A stretch of 64,000 nucleotides of DNA. Origin: Cycas panzhihuaensis (lineage: Eukaryota; Cycadophyta). The stretch is taken from NCBI GenBank assembly GCA_023213395.1, contig CM041465.1, forward strand, positions 86,311,741-86,375,740, given 5' to 3'. The position numbers were made by a program, and so were the translations under genes. Below the pieces are notes generated by a model. It was not told the DNA's origin and searched no databases. It worked only from the letters and a program-made list of their open reading frames with translations. Below, in pieces: positions 11,114 to 24,870 of this stretch. The first letter of the stretch is position 1; the number at the start of each line of letters is the position of its first letter.

Positions 11114-11340
11114 TTGGCATCCCACTATATGTGGTTGGCATTTTGTGTCTATCTATGGGTTTCTTGGGAGCCCTACCTCCCGACACCCTATCCAGTCTAG
11201 CCCATTTTCCCACTCAAGTTATCCCCAGCCACCTGGACAGGAGGGCCAACCCCTCCTAGGCCTAGAATACCCTCTTTTAGGGCCCCTAAGACCTTTATCT
11301 CCTTTTTTATTACATTCTGGTCCTACACCGTAGCAAATTC

Positions 11341-11400
11341 TGTGGTACCATGAAGTTTGCTGTGGTACCACGAAGTTTGCCACGGTACTACAAAGTTTTC
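11341..11400 (+). repeat. Three 20-bp units with GGTACC core in the A LTR
   Basis: The units are tgtggtaccatgaagtttgc, tgtggtaccacgaagtttgc and cacggtactacaaagttttc. They lie about 140 bp upstream of the TATA box. Related single units are found in the C LTR (34,761-34,780), the B LTRs (46,361-46,400 and 62,300-62,345) and in intron 1 of the antisense gene. An enhancer-like role is a guess. Confidence 0.75.
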
Positions 11401-11535
11401 CGCAGTGTGACTATCCACTTCTATTTTTTTTAATATGATGTTGTAATTTTCATATTTTTCATAAAATTGCCACTTGGATTAGTCATTACCGAGTCCCAGC
11501 CTAATCCTAATCACTCGATTAGGGCTAGGGTTGAG

Positions 11536-11542
11536 TATAAAG
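11536..11542 (+). promoter_or_regulatory. LTR TATA box (element A 3' LTR)
   Basis: TATAAAG follows the block gattagggctagggttgag, which is conserved in B (46,518-46,532) and C. In B the same place reads cttaaaaaa, so its promoter is weaker or lost. A CT-rich stretch follows, as is usual at plant transcription starts. Confidence 0.55.
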
Positions 11543-13749
11543 CCTAAAACGTTCCTCATTTCTTCCTCTTACACTCTCTAACAACCTCTGACAAGCTCTC
11601 ACAACTCTCTTTCTCCTATTCTTCTTTTGCCTGTACAAGGTTCCTCCTACAGGAAACGCCATACATCTGCTGAGATCCTACCTAGACTTTACCTTCCACA
11701 GCTTAAGTTCGTGGAACTTATCTCATCAAGGAGCTTCACAAGTGACAAAACTATTCAAAGCTTGTATCTACAGGCATTCGGCAAGTTTCTTCTTCAGATT
11801 TGCAGGGATTCTCCTGCAAGTGCTCAGACCAACTTCCCTCCATGCTGCTCTCAGGCAAGCCTACTGTAAACTTAGCCCAGCCAGTAGCTCTTTGTGTTTC
11901 CCTCATTTTATCTCCTTTAAAATTCTTTAAAAAAATAAGATTTCCTCATACATCTTTTATTTTCAGTATTTCCTAATTTATGCAGGAGTTATTTCCCTGT
12001 GATTTCCTTTTTTTTTTTTTTTTTCTTTCCACTATCTTTCTGGTCTCTCTAAGGAGGCTTCAAGGTGAGCCTCTCAAGGTGTGAGTGAAGGAATCACTTG
12101 GCAGGTTCCATATCCAATAAGGCTAAATTCCCAAGGGACAATCTCGCTTCTCTTCCTTGTGTCTTCCTTAGGCTACTGGACAACCTTGGAAGGAGGCTAT
12201 TGCTAGAACCAGTATATGCAACCTCTTGTTGTAATGTTTCCAGCCTTGAGAGCCCTATATAAGTAGGGTATTTCGGCCCTTAGTAGTGTTATATCCTTTT
12301 TTTGGCTGCTCCATCATTCGGTGTTGTACATGCTACATACTACAACTTTGGTAACACTAATAACATTTCTAGCTTTCATACTATTTATTCCTTTCACCAT
12401 TGGCTATCATATAGGCTACCTAAAACTACTATCCTTATGCGCAAAGGTAGCATGGAGGTACTTATGTTAGAGTGTTAGCCATTCCAAGGCTAACTACTAG
12501 CACTCATTGTTTGTTGTAACTTGTGTTGATGAGTTTGGAAGTAGCTTTCAATTAAATATTTTGTATTGTTTCTGACATTTCACTTGTGACTTTTTGGCAC
12601 TTTATTTCCTCTATATATATGTGCCTACTTGGAATTCTAGTAGCCCCTTGAAGGAAGGGGAAAGAAAACCTTGTGTTTGTAGGTTTCATCACAATGTTCG
12701 TGAGAAGGAAATGGCACTTCAATCTGGGTAAGTCTTCACCTTTCACCTTTTCATTTCGCTTCCTCGCATAGTTGCTTTATCTTCTTTTGTCTTTTCTAGT
12801 TTTCCTTTTTCTTCTTTTGCACAGGGAAGGTAAGGAAGCCCCTTCAACACTGCCTCTCAACTATATTGGTGCATCAGATAAGGACAAGGGAGCAAGCACA
12901 ACATACGGGTAAGATATCTTCTTCAGCCATGTAATTTTCTAGGTACGTACTTCCCCTCCTTTCATAGCTCTTCTTCTTTTGTCATTATTAGGTCTATTAT
13001 CTTGCATAATAAACAACATGAGAGGAAAAGAGTAATCAACCAACCTGCATACATTCATCTTGCATATGCATGTTACATATTGCCTTTATAGGAAGGAGAA
13101 TATTATAAGAATTATACCTCCCCCTCTCCTACTCGAATACAAAACGTCCCTTAGCTTTGCATTTCCTAGCATACATGCTTGAGCTTATTTGGAATATTTC
13201 TTTGCCTTTTATTGTTAAAAAAAAAAAGAGAGTGAGAGTGTTTTATTTTCCTCTTTTATGAAAGTAAACGAGAACATTTTTATTATCCTATTCACACACT
13301 CTACCCATGTTGCCCTTACCGGGATTTAGATCGCTTCACTCACATAGTGGCAAGTGGCCATTGCCATCACTTCTTTCCCTCGTGGACCTGCCTTAAGTGA
13401 GTTAGCCTAAGGAGTTCTTGTTATTCCACCCATACCATATCACTTTCCTGCAGTAGTTCTTTCCTTCATTGGGCCTCCCTTTCGCCTTCTGGCCATCTAA
13501 GGGTGGGAGGATTCTATCATTTGGGGTTATCTGAGATACCTTCCATGTATTTTACCCTTTAAGCCAAAAGCCTAAGCTACCTTAAGGAAGTTGTGTGCCA
13601 TTCGTGGGTCTCGAACCTACGTTCTGACGTACAGGCACCCTATGTGGGTGTTTCCTTTACTTATAAGATTGTATCTTCTATTCCAGGATTTACCGTTGAT
13701 TGCTCCGGTCTTTACCAAGTGTAGTTACCATCCCATAGACACAATTCCA

Positions 13750-14276
13750 CCAGTCAAGACCACTCAATCAATTAAAGGGTGAATGACCTAGAGAGTCTAG
13801 TCATTTGTAGTTACACTAAGATTAAATCCATAAGAGACAAGTGTGAATAAGAAGAGTAGGTTTTGTTTCAGATTGGGTATGTATAGCACATCAAGTAATG
13901 TAAAATATCCTAAGCTTGGGAGTTTTAGGCAAATATTACTAATTCCTTTAATAGGTTATTGTGATTTATCAACCATGTGAACAACTCCTTAAACATTTAA
14001 GTTAAATGTTTGATATAGATTGTGATTACATGTCATATGTTGAGTTGCTCATGTGTCCATGATACACTGTCCATTAAGTAAAGTAATACTATTTGAAATT
14101 CCAATAGGACTTAGTATTGGTGAAGGGAATTCACAAGTAATATATCTACATCGAGCTTTAAAGTATCTCTATGGTTAGTCGGTAGCATTTGATATTGAAC
14201 ATCTTGTATTTCTTTGAAAGTGTACTTATACAAAACCTGCACCACTAAATGATTCTTCATAAGTTTCTTCAACATT
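13750..14276. other. Unassigned sequence between element A and copia element D
   Basis: The 527 bp between the end of the A LTR and the left LTR of D are AT-rich. They match none of the other repeats in the window that I could see. A short plus-strand run reading RALKYLYG near 14,150 recalls the RT-RNase H junction of copia elements, but it is too short to rely on. This may be older copia debris or the original target DNA. Confidence 0.4.
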
Positions 14277-14633
14277 GTTAAAGGACGAGGTGTAGAGCGA
14301 GACTTCACATTGGAGAGTGCATTGTTGCTCTTCAGATTAAAATTTTTAATTAAATCAAAGGCAGTATTAAAAAACACTATAGAGATATTCCCACCCCCTT
14401 TACAGATGATTTTGAGGAGGCAGTAAGCACCTCAACCTGACCTGCACATAATTTTAAATTAGTACTAAAAAATAAAAAAAATAAAAGTGCACATGCCTTA
14501 ATAGAAGTATGTTGACATATAGGTGGCTCTTGACAGCTTTTATGTGGCCCAAGGTATGCTAAGGAGCCCGAAAGGTGGCTTTGAGGGGCCCTATATACAT
14601 ATCTATAAATACATACTAGGTGTTATACAAACA
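14277..14633 (-). repeat. 3' LTR of copia element D
   Basis: About 357 bp that match 41,728-42,082 and the truncated copy at 22,447-22,593. Read on the minus strand it starts TGTTTGTATAACACC, next to a purine-rich tract, and should end in ..CCTTCA (here altered to TTAA-like at 14,276-14,280). The order tract-LTR shows this is the 3' LTR of a minus-strand element. Confidence 0.75.
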
Positions 14634-14645
14634 TTCTCCTCTATA
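14634..14645 (-). promoter_or_regulatory. Polypurine tract of copia element D
   Basis: The minus strand reads ATAGAGGAGAAT just before the LTR start TGTTTG. This is the expected place for the plus-strand primer of reverse transcription, and it fixes the LTR boundary. Confidence 0.6.
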
Positions 14646-14659
14646 ATATCTAATATAAA

Positions 14660-15210
14660 CAACTCCTAAGCTATCTCTAAATTTTTGGAATTTAACTTTA
14701 CCCAGTGCCTTTGTGAATATATCTATTATTTGATGTTCAGTGTTGTAATAGGTCAATTCAATTTCTTCTACTTTCACTAGTTCTCGAATGAAGTGATGTT
14801 GAGTCTTGATGTGTTTTGTTTTACCATGAAAAACTAGATTCTTTGCTATTTAAATAGTGCTCTAATTATCATACCACATTCCGGTGGGACCTTTTTGTTT
14901 TAGCTAAAAATCTTGCACTAGTCTACTCAACCAAATTAATTCACATACATCTACAACTATTGCTTTGTACTCTGTCTTAGCTGTAGATAAGGAAATTGTG
15001 TTCTATTTTTTTGTACTCCATGTTATAGATGTTGATCCTACACTAAACATATAACTTATTGTTGATTTCCTATCATCAATGTCTCCTACCTAATCTGAGT
15101 CTGTATAACTAGTCAACCAAAATTTTAGAGAAGCTTTGTAACGTAACCTATATTCTATAGTTCCTTTGAGATATATGAGAATTCTTTTTGTTGCTTACCA
15201 ATGGGTGGTC
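14660..15210 (-). pseudogene. Ty1/copia RNase H of element D
   Basis: Minus-strand reading gives the typical C-terminal part of copia polyproteins: AKNLVFHGKTKHIKTQHHF, then IRELVKVEEIELTYYNTEHQ, then IDIFTKALGKVKFQKFRD, ending shortly before the polypurine tract. The upstream RNase H core (the D-x-D and SSAEAEY-like blocks, about 14,950-15,150) is present but broken by stops. It degrades the RNA strand of the RNA-DNA hybrid in active elements. Confidence 0.7.
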
Positions 15211-16150
15211 TTTGAATCTTGCATGAACCTAGACATAACACTCAGTGTGTTATATTAGGTTGAGTAGATGTCAAATATATCAAGCTACCGATAAGTGATC
15301 TATAAAGTGTAGGGTTGACTAATATAAAATAATCTGACTTAGAGAGGTTGATTCTAATTTCTATTAGAGCTGCCAATGGTTTATAGTCGGTCATCATAAA
15401 CTTTTGTAATAATTCCAAGGTATATTTCCATTGGGAAATGAAAATGCCCTTCTTATCTTGCTATACCTCCAAGCCTAGGAAGTAATACATTAGTCCCAAA
15501 TTTGTCATCTCAAATTCTTTACACATGGCATCCTTGAATTGTCACAATAGGTGGGAGTCATTTTAGTATACACAAGGTCATCCACATAAAGTCCTACTAT
15601 TATGATTGAATCTCCCTTGATTTGAATATATAAATTAGGATCTGTTTGAGATCTTTCAAACCCTTGATCTCTAAAGTATTTAACTATGCAGGAATACCAA
15701 GCCCTGGGTGCTTATTTTAATTCATATAGTGTATTTTTTAGTTTATACACTTTGTTTCTTATCTCCCTGACTTCAAAATTGAGAGGTTGAGTGACATAAA
15801 TATCCTCTTTGATATAGCTATTGAAGAAGAAACTTTTAATATTTATTGGGTAAACTTTCTAACCCATTTGGGCTACTAAGCTCATCATCATTCTAACCAT
15901 TTCCATTCAACCAACAGGGACAAAAGTTTTAGTATAGTCAATGCCTTCTTTTTGGGCATAACCCTTAACAATCGACCTAACCTTATATTTGTCAATAGAG
16001 TCATTTGAAAGGAACTTGGCTTTGTAGATCCATTTGGTGCCAATAGCCTTTTTCTTTGGAGATAAATTGACTAACTCTAAGTTCATTGATGACTCTTCTA
16101 GAGTTAAACATAGGAGGCACATATTTAGATTTGGATGATGTATCAAACTT
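15211..16150 (-). pseudogene. Ty1/copia reverse transcriptase of element D
   Basis: The N-terminal block reads KKAIGTKWIYKAKF, then KYKVRSIVKGYAQKEGIDY with TKTFVPV, at 15,907-16,050 on the minus strand; this is the conserved opening of copia RT. The catalytic segment GLYVDDLVYT lies at about 15,568-15,600 and is intact. Several stops and a few shifts interrupt the frame. Integrase lies directly upstream and RNase H downstream, the copia order that separates it from the Ty3/gypsy copies around it. Confidence 0.8.
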
Positions 16151-16199
16151 GATTACAACTTCCTTCTTATTTTCTAGAATGTCTTAATAATAGGAATCC

Positions 16200-17390
16200 T
16201 CTTAGAATTTAACATCTCTATTTAACATAATCCTTTTTAATTTCGAGTCATAAACTTTATATGACTTGGATGTTTTATTATAACCTAGGAATATATATTT
16301 AATTCTATAATCATCCAACTTAGATCTCTATTGATTAGGGATATGAGCATAGGCTAGGCATCCGAAGACTCTAAGATGATGTATACTTAGTTTGTAGTCA
16401 ATCCAAGCTTCTTCAGGAGTTTTCCACCTAAGGGCTTTAGTGGAGTACTTGTTGAGTAAATATACACCTGTATGTATTACTTCAACCCAAAATTCATGTC
16501 CCAAATTCTTATCCTTTAACATACACCTAGGCATTTCAACTATTGTTTGATTTTTCCTCTCTACTACACCATTTTGCTATGGGGTGTAGGGATTAATGAG
16601 TTGTCTTCTAATATCATGGTGAGCATAATAATCCTTAAATTCATTGGAGATAAATTCTCCCCTATTATCTAATTTGAGGGATAGTAACTTATATCCACTT
16701 TGTCACTTCACAAAAGTTTCAAAGTCAATAAAGGGTTGAACGACATATGATTTATATTTGAGGAAGAATACTCATGTCTTCCTTGTGAAATCATCTATGA
16801 ATGTGATAAAGTATCAAGCACCTACTAGTGAGGGAATATTCATAGGACTGCAAATATCTGTATATACTAATTGAAGTGGACCTCATGCTCGATGACTGAA
16901 GTTTAGAAAACTTTACCTATGGTATTTACCAAGAAAACATCCTTCACATAGGTTTTTATTTACTTAAATATGTGGTAATCTATTTACCATATCCATTCAC
17001 TTCATAAGGGCTAAACTATTGTAATTAAGATGGCCAAATCTTCTATGCTACAATTTGCTATCTAATTTAGCTCTAGTTCTTAGGGCATATGTATTTGAAG
17101 GAGTAAAAATAAGTTTGAATAATCAATCCTTGGTCATCTTCCCTTTTGCTACTACAACTTTGTTTCTCCTTTTATCTTTGATTAGACACTCATCATTGTC
17201 AAATATAACTTTGTAGTCTTGTCCCATCATCTACCATATAGATAATAAATTTTTCTTTAAGGTTGGGATATACAAGACATCATCAAGATGTCTATATTCT
17301 CTTATATCTTTCATGAGGTCTATATTACCTCTACTAACTAATCCGAGGGAGGTATCATCTCTAAATATTATGGATCCCCTTCTACTTTTA
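16200..17390 (-). pseudogene. Ty1/copia integrase of element D
   Basis: The catalytic D,D-35-E set can be seen on the minus strand: FIDDFTRKT near 16,780-16,815, LKLDNRGEFISNEF near 16,640-16,680, and NGVVERKNQTIVEMPR near 16,520-16,570. The C-terminal part follows with EFWVEVIHTGVYLLNKYSTK and LRVFGCLAYAHIP at 16,328-16,500. Frame-breaking TAG codons replace Gln or Trp, but all three acidic residues stay. The N-terminal zinc-binding part lies toward 17,300 and is poorly kept. Confidence 0.78.
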
Positions 17391-18621
17391 TCTAATGTTT
17401 AAAATAGGTGTTTCTTATGGGTCATATAGGTTGAATAACCTGAGTCAATATACCAGGTATCGTCCTCTTCTTCCTTGGCAATGAAGCTGGATAAAGATAA
17501 TATATTATTGTCCCTTGATTCTATTATGTTATGGGCACTTCCTTTGGTGGGTGGTCCATGCTTAGAAAAGTACTTATCTTTTGAATGACCATTTCTATAG
17601 AAATAGGAATAATATAAAGAATCTCTCCTTCCATAGCTCAAACTTCTGCTTTGTGGATGAGATCTATCAACATTTGAAGGTCTTTCATTTTTCTCATAAT
17701 GTGGGGGAGGATTTTTTCTTTGTTTGTTATCATAATAATCCTGATTTGGCCTTGATGATTGAGCATTACCTTAACAATTTAGACAATATATATGTCTTTT
17801 AAATTATTTTCTTTGGTTTGGGTACCTAGGAGGGTTCTTATTTTATTGATATCCTCCTTGCCTCCTTTGATGTAGGGCTTGGTACTTAGGAGGGTTTTGT
17901 CTAACATCCCTTCTAGGGTTCTTATCCCTTCACTTAGGAGGTGATTCCCTAGATCTTAAAGTTCGTACTTAAGAATTTGATTGAATTCTAGCCTTAGTGG
18001 TAAAGGTATACTCAAGTGATTTATTGGCATTTTGTTCTTCTACTGACATAAGTATGGTACTTAGTTGCTCTACCTTTAATGTACTTAGGTCCTTTGACAT
18101 ACCTATACTTATGGTAACCATTTTAAATCTTCTAACGGCATCAACGCATCTTAAGATTCATTCAATCACCCTTTATTTTATTAAAGTATCCTTAAAAGAC
18201 CTCATCTGGTTGACTATATTCTAAACCTTGGTCATAAACTCTATTACTGATTTTGTGGCCATCATACATAGGTTCTCAAACTTGATTCTAAGATTTTGGA
18301 GCTTGGAGGATATAGCTCCTTCATATATCAAATAAAGTTTGTCCCAAGCTTCTTTTGATTTGGTGGATTCGCTAATACAAAAGAAAACATGGTCTTCTAA
18401 TGCACAAAATATGAGTGCAAGAGCCTCGTTTTCCTTTTAAACATTTTCTTTATAAATGGTTTTTTTGCATCAGTTTCATTTAGACCTAACTTATTATACC
18501 CTAATTTCATAATCTCCCACATCTCATTAGCTATAATGATGGGTCTCATCCTCCTACTCTAATTTAAGAAGTTATTTCCATTAAATTTAGGAATAATCAT
18601 ATTACCAAAGCTTGAGGCCAT
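17391..18621 (-). pseudogene. Gag and protease of copia element D
   Basis: The start is set at 18,621, where the minus strand gives MASSFGNMIIPKFNGNNF, the usual opening of copia Gag. Near 17,590 is a damaged zinc knuckle, YRNGHSKDKYFSKHG, in which the Cys residues have largely become Tyr or Phe (G-to-A changes). The protease follows with DDTWYIDSGYSTYMT at 17,420-17,470, keeping D-S-G. Gag would package the RNA and the protease would cut the polyprotein. The frame is interrupted many times. Confidence 0.7.
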
Positions 18622-20407
18622 TTTAAGCTAAGGTTTTAAAAAAATGATAAATAAAATAAGGTTTATTAGTGTTTGAATTTAAAATTTGAATCAAGTATTA
18701 CTATCCCAAGTTTCACCCAAGGTTTTCAAAGTGAACTAGTCCCTAAGAAGGCTTATATGCTCTAAATTTAGGGGTCTCCAAGGGAAACCTTTGGTTGTTA
18801 TTCTGTCTAGTGGCACCTATCCATAAGTGGGAAAACAAAGATCTAATATACTAGTACATGATCTAAAGACTTGATATACCTTAGTACGTGGGCTACTATG
18901 AAAGTTTTTATATGCCCCTGAATTGTGGATCCACCTATGCTAGACTTATGCCTAGCGACATATCTAGCAGTGAAGGTTGCACAAACTAAGGCACTCACCG
19001 TCTCTAAGTCTAGCCTTGGTGTCTAAATACTATATAAGGATAGGTTCTACACCTCAGCTTACCACCTAATACACCTTATAGTTCATGGCTTTCATCATCC
19101 AATATGAGTAGGTCAGTTAACGTGTGCGTGGTGCTAACTTCAAGGGTCCTAATTGTTCCCCTTGCAAGGCTAGAAATAAGTGTGATTGATTTGGAAGTTA
19201 TCTTTTTTAATGTGATGATATATTAATTAAAACTTATGGTCTTGCTTAGAGTTTGAAAAGTTCTTTTTATGTAAGAAAATAAAGTAAGTAAAGGAAATAA
19301 ATCCACTAAGCAAGAACAATAAATAATAGACAATAGAGATAAACTTATATAAAATAGAGATATCTTTCAAACTTTTAAAAGAATATATGTAATAACCTTT
19401 TTTTCAAATCTTACTAAATCAAGTGAATGAAGTAATGAGCCTTTTCCTTTTCAAGTAAGCAAAAGAATACTTAATGATATGCAACCTGGTTTTTCAGCTT
19501 ATTATGATGTAGAAAGAAAATAAGGATCTATATGCTCCTTTAATACTTTAAATAATGCAAAATTGAACCTTAGTTACTTTTAATGATAAATAGATAGATA
19601 AGTAATGATATTTTAACTAATCCTGAGACTTTCAAAAGTAATAAGAAGCTAAAACAAAATGAAAAATGACTTCCATATCAATGTAGAATGAAATACCTTC
19701 TTTGGCAATGTATACAAGATAATGACAATGACTAATTATCCCTTTTGAAATAAAGTAGTTATATATAAAACCTAAAATTTTGAAGTAGAAACTTTGCTTA
19801 AGATAATAAAAAAATATTAGAAGTAATAAGTATTCAATAAGTAATATAGAAAATAAATAAATGAAGTACATATTATACCCGATTGTTGAAGTAGTGTTAC
19901 TTAGCTTGTTGAAAGCTTCAAGTGCTGAAGAATTAACTTCTTGCTATAAAATAACTTAAAAAATATATGCAAGAGCCAACAATAGCTTCAAGACTAGATT
20001 AGTCGTGATTAATAATGTAAGCATAATCCTTTTGAAACAATAAATTACTTAAAAAGTTATAAGATCATGCTTGTTAATGCTAAATAAGAAACTCAAGATT
20101 ACTAGCTTTAAACACCTACAAAATAATGTTATATTGAAGTAAAACTTATTTAAATATGAAGAGTATTAAAAACCCTTTCCGACAAATTCAATCATTCAGA
20201 AAATAGGCTCCTTGAGCTCAAGATATTAATGAATGAGTGAGAGGATCTTTTTAAGGGTTTAAAATGGAGCCATGAAGCTTAGATACTATAAAATTTAGAT
20301 TAAATTTTTATAGAATGATATGAAAATAGTCATATATAGATTAGAGATCCCTTAGTGTGTCTTAAGCTAAAGAAACTTAGAAAAAATTACTTTAATATTA
20401 ATGAAAA
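18622..20407 (-). other. Unassigned leader portion of copia element D
   Basis: About 1.8 kb of AT-rich sequence upstream (in the element's sense) of gag. I see no conserved coding frame and no match to the other repeats here. Together with the next entry it makes a leader of about 3.8 kb, very long for a copia element, so an old nested insertion is possible. Confidence 0.45.
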
Positions 20408-22446
<2,039 letters not shown>

Positions 22447-22593
22447 TGAAGGATGAGGTACACAGTTGGACTTCACATTGGTGAGTGTATTATTGCTCTT
22501 CAGATTAAAATTTCCAATCAAGTTAAGGACGATGTTAAAAAACACCAAGGAGGTATTCCCATCCCTTTTATAGATGATTTTGAAGAGGAGGTA
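22447..22593 (-). repeat. Truncated 5' LTR of copia element D
   Basis: The first 147 bp of the LTR (left end next to the primer site) match 41,728-41,874. At about 22,593, after gaagaggaggtaag, the match stops and the sequence becomes the intron region of the antisense gene of element C. About 200 bp of LTR are therefore missing. Confidence 0.75.
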
Positions 22594-22853
22594 AGGCTAG
22601 CCCCGCGAAAAAGATCACGGTACTACAAAATTTGCTACAGGGCCACTGAGGATATGCTGAAAACTCAACATGACCCCCCACTAAACTCTGTGGTACCATA
22701 GAGTTTAGCACGAGGCAAAGGTATGCAAACTAAAAAAGCATAGAATTAGCCTAAAGAAATGCCAAACTTAACCCAGAGAGGGTCAGAGGCATCCTGAGGG
22801 CAGGCATGTAGCTGCACATATGTGTTTTGACATATTGTTATGTATTTTACAAG
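22594..22853 (+). other. Partial intron 1 of the antisense gene, element C (truncated)
   Basis: The stretch matches, in reversed orientation relative to the element, the intron 1 part of A (8,740-8,960) and B (58,640-58,860). It holds two LTR-like GGTACC-type motifs at 22,617-22,640 and 22,686-22,715. Exon 1 and the TATA box are lost at the junction near 22,593. The acceptor is AAG instead of CAG or TAG at 22,851-22,853. Confidence 0.55.
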
Positions 22854-24112
22854 AGATTATTATGGTGGATAATCGTGAAAGCATCGAGGTCTTTATGATG
22901 AGCTTCATAGAGATGATGTATCGAGGAGATCGATAGATATTAGGGAGGTGTAGTTTACTAAAGGTCATCCAGACACCACAGTATACTTCAGATCTGCGTC
23001 TCCTAGTCAATATTGTCACTCACTAGGATTGAAGGCAACATGTATTTCACCTCCCCCAGGTAGAGGACATCACTATCACATTAGGGGATATCTGAAGGAT
23101 CTTGGGAGTACTAGCAGGAGGAGCACTGGTGTCGCTAGGGGTATTTCCTAAAAATAACATTACACACAAGGAGCTAGCCATATTTTTCACTAGCTAGGAT
23201 AGGTGGGATAGACATGGGATACCAGTTCAAAGTATGGTTATGTCACAGGTTCCTCAGGTGAGGAAGTTGATTACATTGGGCATTCTGTTCTAGATTTCCC
23301 TGAAATATAACTATAGAGACATCCTCATCGGCTAGATGGAGACAGTCATGAGATGCGAGGCTAGGGAGAGGATGGATTGGGCTACCCTAATAGCGGCGAA
23401 CATAGTCACCTAACTGGATGCTATCAAGGTGACATGGAAAGGAGGATTCTCCTACAACACATTACTGCAGTGTTGGTTTTTGATCACTTTAGAGTAGTGG
23501 CACTTGTAGGAGGACCACAACCTATCTCAACATAGGCTTCCATGGTCCACAAGTGGTAGACTTAGTTTAGAAGGGCCGAGGATCAGGCTTATGTGTGGCA
23601 TTCAGTAGAGGCGACGTCACCAGACCTTCTCACCATGGTAGACTATGTGGCAGATCTATACAGAGGGGTGAGATAGGATAGTGATGATGAGGTAGGAGGG
23701 GCGGGAGGTATCCCTAGAGGTGGTGATGATGATGATGGTAGTGATGGAGGTGATGGGGCAGACCTATTAGGAGCAACAGGTGGTGAGGCAGGTCCACCAT
23801 GGACTACAGGAAGAGAGGCAGGGCCTTCAGGAGCCGTAGGAGGAGAGGTAGGGCCTTCAGGAGCCATAGGAGGAGAGGCAAGTCCATTAGGATCTGCAAA
23901 GAGAGGTAGGCCACCCCGCACACCAGTCAGGAGACTGAGGGTGGTAGGAAGAGCCTGAGCAATAGCAACAACAATAGTTGGGGAGGGTATAGGTGTCCTG
24001 ATAGGGCAAGAGATATGCGAGGTGGTACATAAGGAGGAGGAGGTACCAGCGATCGAGGGTAGACCCGAGGAGGAGGTGTTCGTCTTAATCAAGGAGCCAG
24101 TAGTCCTAGGAG
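22854..24112 (+). pseudogene. Antisense PMD gene of element C, exon 2 (plant mobile domain)
   Basis: The plus strand is antisense for element C. The frame opens near IIMVDNRESIEVFMMSF, then reads FHLPQVEDITITLGDI with ILGVLAGG (23,040-23,120), the start of a plant mobile domain. Later blocks are MDWATLIAANIVT and GGFSYNTLLQCWF (23,370-23,480). From 23,640 a low-complexity linker follows with Asp/Gly runs and repeated GGEVGPSGA-like units. The exon ends at a good donor, GTGAGA, at 24,113. Stops at Gln, Arg and Trp codons are frequent. It corresponds block by block to A and B. Confidence 0.75.
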
Positions 24113-24239
24113 GTGAGACACTACCTTTCCTGTCATATTTTGACCACTAAGTATTATATGACTTATTTTGATTTGGTTTATGAGATTTGGATATATACAT
24201 GGATGTATATACTGATGAATGGTATGTTTAACTTTGCAG
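24113..24239 (+). other. Intron 2 of the antisense gene (element C)
   Basis: 127 bp, GTGAGA ... TTTGCAG, AT-rich and with a pyrimidine-containing 3' end. In B the intron at the same place is 129 bp with GTGAGA and TTGGTAG. The flanking codons join in phase 1 in both copies and give a Gly codon across the junction. This is strong comparative support for splicing of the antisense transcript. Confidence 0.65.
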
Positions 24240-24870
24240 GAGTAGTGGAGATGGGGAGGTTGATTGAGGCAGTAGCCTGGGAGATATTCCCTCAAGCCTA
24301 CATTGAGGGGCAACCTCCCATCCAGGCAGGAGAGGAGCCACAGTCGGTAGGGGCTTACACAGTGGCATTTACCCCACTAGCCAGGGCTAGAGACGTGTGG
24401 ATAGCAGAGTCCCAAGAGCATCATACAAGAGTGGGACAACTACAAGGAGAGCTGGATGAGACCTAGATGGAGAGAGATACACTATGAGGTCATGTCTAGG
24501 TGCTGGAGGCTTAGGGAGTAGTAGGTGGGGATACAGAGAGTTGTATTAGAGTGGTCATGCTGGAGAAGTGACTCTGAGGGGTGGAGGAGAGGCTCCGAGG
24601 GATGGAGGAGAGGCTCCGTTAAGTGGAGGGAGAGAGGGATCATATCTAGGTGTGATATGATCAACTCATGGATCAGATGGCAACGAGGTCATCGCAGACC
24701 AAGACGCAGACCCACACAATGACGGCGACCCCAAGGAGGCCTCGAGATAAGGGAAGCAAGGTAGGGAGCTCATAGAGAAGTAGGAGGAGCCTAGAAGGCA
24801 TATGGTCCCCCAAAGAGAGGTCACATCAACTAGGAGATGACATCCCCTAAGAGCATTGGAGAGCATGATG
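24240..24870 (+). pseudogene. Antisense PMD gene of element C, exon 3 (coiled coil)
   Basis: From the acceptor the frame reads VVEMGRLIEAVAWEIFPQAY, then EGQPPIQAGEEPQSVGAYTV and a long charged region with VGQLQGELDET, then blocks of VEERLRGMEERLR. The heptad-like spacing of Leu and the Glu/Arg content suggest a coiled coil. A basic tail with TPRRPRDKGSK ends near 24,777 or, if the TAG there replaced CAG, near 24,870. It matches the same exon in A and B. Confidence 0.65.

Larger units (their letters stand above)
11114..13749 (+). repeat. Element A 3' LTR
   Basis: The right 1.9 kb matches the partial 5' LTR at 1-1,935, and the left part matches B at 46,127 and 62,067. It ends attcca at 13,744-13,749, exactly like the 5' copy, and the flanking sequence then differs. 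The start is set where alignment with the B LTR start begins (ttggcatccc) and could lie further left. Length is about 2.6 kb. Inside are a 20-bp triple repeat, a TATA box and, downstream, CT-rich sequence. Confidence 0.75.

Noticed and set aside
11341-11400. CRISPR-like array
   Set aside because: Only three units directly abutting each other with no spacers, in a plant LTR.
14140-14180. Plus-strand copia RT-RNase H remnant (RALKYLYG)
   Set aside because: Eight residues only, with a stop directly after; too weak to annotate.
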